Source: Sphingobacteriaceae bacterium (lineage in GTDB: Bacteria; Bacteroidota; Bacteroidia; Sphingobacteriales; Sphingobacteriaceae). From it: a stretch of 64,000 nucleotides of DNA. The position numbers and the translations under genes were made by a program. Below are positions 62,992-64,000 of the stretch, piece after piece; position 1 is the stretch's first letter; every line of letters begins with the position of its first letter. The DNA lies in contig CAHJWG010000009.1 of NCBI GenBank assembly GCA_903642215.1, forward strand, positions 1 through 64,000, given 5' to 3'. Under the pieces are notes generated by a model. The model did not search any database, had not been told where the DNA came from, and saw nothing but the letters and a program-made list of their open reading frames with translations.

Positions 62992-63453
62992 ATGGAAAAT
63001 CCTTTAACCGTTAAAAGTATAATCACAATTGATGCGCCGGTTTCATCAGTTTGGGATGTGTTGACAAACCCCGCAAAAACCAAAATTTACATGTTTGGAT
63101 GCGAAACCGTTTCTGATTGGCAAATTGGAAGTGAGTTGCTTTGGAGGGGAAATTACGAAGGCAAAGAAATGGTTTTTGTAAAAGGTAAAATCCTAAATAT
63201 CGAACCGGAAAAATTTTTAAAATATACGGTGATCGATCCTTTTGCTGCTTACCCTGATGTGTCCGAAAACTATTTAAATGTAACTTATGAGTTGGAAGGA
63301 ACGGACAATAAAACTACGCTAACGGTTTCGCAAGATGGATTTGAAGCTGCAGCCGAAGGAGAAAAAAGATACAAAGATGTTTACAATAACGGTGAAGGCT
63401 GGAACCCGATTTTAGTTGAAATAAAAAAGCTTGCGGAAGAATATCAGGTTTGA
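62992..63453 (+). CDS. SRPBCC (AHSA1-like) domain protein
   Basis: 153 residues. The START/Bet v1-like fold begins SIITIDAPVSSVWDVLTNPA and carries the AHSA1 features LWRGNYEGKEMVFVKGKI and SQDGFEAAAEGEKRYKDVYN near the end. These proteins bind hydrophobic ligands or chaperone client proteins; no specific role is known. Followed after 4 bp by the metallohydrolase gene, probably in one operon. Confidence 0.8.
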   Translation: MENPLTVKSIITIDAPVSSVWDVLTNPAKTKIYMFGCETVSDWQIGSELLWRGNYEGKEMVFVKGKILNIEPEKFLKYTVIDPFAAYPDVSENYLNVTYELEGTDNKTTLTVSQDGFEAAAEGEKRYKDVYNNGEGWNPILVEIKKLAEEYQV

Positions 63454-63457
63454 AAAT

Positions 63458-64000
63458 ATGGAAGTTACAAAAATAACTGAAAACGTTTTTCAGCTAACGC
63501 TTCCAATTGTAAATGTTTTTTTGGTTGATCATCCTTCCGGTTTAATTTTGATTGATACCGGCCCGAAAGGCAGCAAAGATTTGATTTTTGAAGGAATCCG
63601 CAAAATCGGCAAGCAGCCGAAAGATTTAAAATACATTATTCTTACGCATGCGCACCACGACCATTCCGGAAGTTTAGCTGCTATTTTAGAAGATATAAAT
63701 ATTCCGGTTTATGCTTCTCCGCTTTGTGCAAAAATGGTTAGCAAGGGAATTGCGTTTGAACCCAAATTAAAAATTTTAGCTTTTTTACTGAAACTGATTA
63801 CGTTGTTTGGATTGATCAGACTACAGTTTTTATATATCGATCCGGTTTTTTATCCTATAAAAACAGTATCCGAAGGCGACACAATTCCGGGCAAAAACGG
63901 CTTGCATATTATCAATGCGCCGGGCCATTCGGCAGAGCAGATTGCACTTTTTTACCCGGTAAAAGAAGCATTACTTTTTGCCGCCGACAGTGCCGAAAAT
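63458..64000 (+). CDS. Metallo-beta-lactamase-fold hydrolase (partial at right edge)
   Basis: 181 codons from the ATG at 63458, no stop before the window end. The dinuclear metal motif THAHHDHSG (H-x-H-x-D-H type) and the following INAPGHSAEQ metal His are present; LFAADSA supplies the metal-bridging Asp. The fold is shared by glyoxalase II, lactonases and others; substrate unknown. Starts 4 bp after the SRPBCC stop. Two dispersed 12-mers are inside (63858 and 63960). Confidence 0.85.
   Translation, partial: MEVTKITENVFQLTLPIVNVFLVDHPSGLILIDTGPKGSKDLIFEGIRKIGKQPKDLKYIILTHAHHDHSGSLAAILEDINIPVYASPLCAKMVSKGIAFEPKLKILAFLLKLITLFGLIRLQFLYIDPVFYPIKTVSEGDTIPGKNGLHIINAPGHSAEQIALFYPVKEALLFAADSAEN

Overview
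This 64 kb window reads as a Bacteroidota chromosome, most likely Sphingobacteriaceae (Pedobacter/Mucilaginibacter type). Evidence: a fused MurF-alanine racemase, a GLPGLI-family protein next to an outer-membrane beta-barrel receptor, a large hybrid sensor kinase, TlpA-like thioredoxins, TAnnTTTG-type promoter elements and short dispersed palindromes starting with TGTCAT.

Positions 1-12782 hold a cassette array. Sixteen imperfectly palindromic sites of about 131 or 195 bp separate small units. Nearly every unit starts with GTT-N7-G and ends with the reverse complement of its own start. Genes all lie on the minus strand, usually one per unit. This is the organisation of an integron cassette array with attC sites, read right to left from an edge at 12782. 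No integrase is visible, so it is either a CALIN (attC cluster lacking an integrase) or part of a longer array continuing left. Cargo: a HigBA-type toxin-antitoxin pair, DUF4160-, DUF6934- and DUF3885-like proteins, a PD-(D/E)XK nuclease-like protein, two small membrane proteins, a HEAT-like protein, two related HxH proteins, one gene broken by a stop codon, and four cassettes without any gene.

Positions 12783-13435 form the array border: a candidate promoter, tandem hairpins, tRNA-Leu(TAA) with a terminator, and tRNA-Gly(GCC). From 13.5 kb onward the sequence is ordinary chromosome: recX, murF-alr, a DUF502 membrane protein, a secreted TlpA-like protein, a LOG-family protein, a sodium:solute symporter, recR and an SDR. 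A signalling operon follows (23.3-28.9 kb: REC-kinase, CHASE3 hybrid kinase with three receivers, CheR-type methyltransferase). Two overlapping genes (28.96-39.5 kb) encode a compact NRPS-PKS line, A-PCP-KS-AT-ACP-aminotransferase then C-A-PCP-TE, predicted to make a beta-amino-acid-containing small peptide. The rest holds a TreS-maltokinase fusion, a Gln/Asn/Arg-rich secreted protein, GLPGLI/outer-membrane and TolC/ABC genes, a GH2 enzyme, phosphoglucomutase, a copper amine oxidase, an aldo/keto reductase, esterases, an SRPBCC protein and a truncated metallo-beta-lactamase-fold gene.

The most unusual signal that cuts across all regions is a 12-bp word, TAAAA(GA or AC)AG(C/T)AT. I count 58 exact copies by eye on both strands, about one per 1.1 kb, in coding and especially intergenic DNA. 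It often occurs as inverted pairs and also sits inside the long attC-like sites and the gene-less cassettes. Its density and pairing resemble DNA-uptake sequences of other bacteria, but its function is unknown to me.
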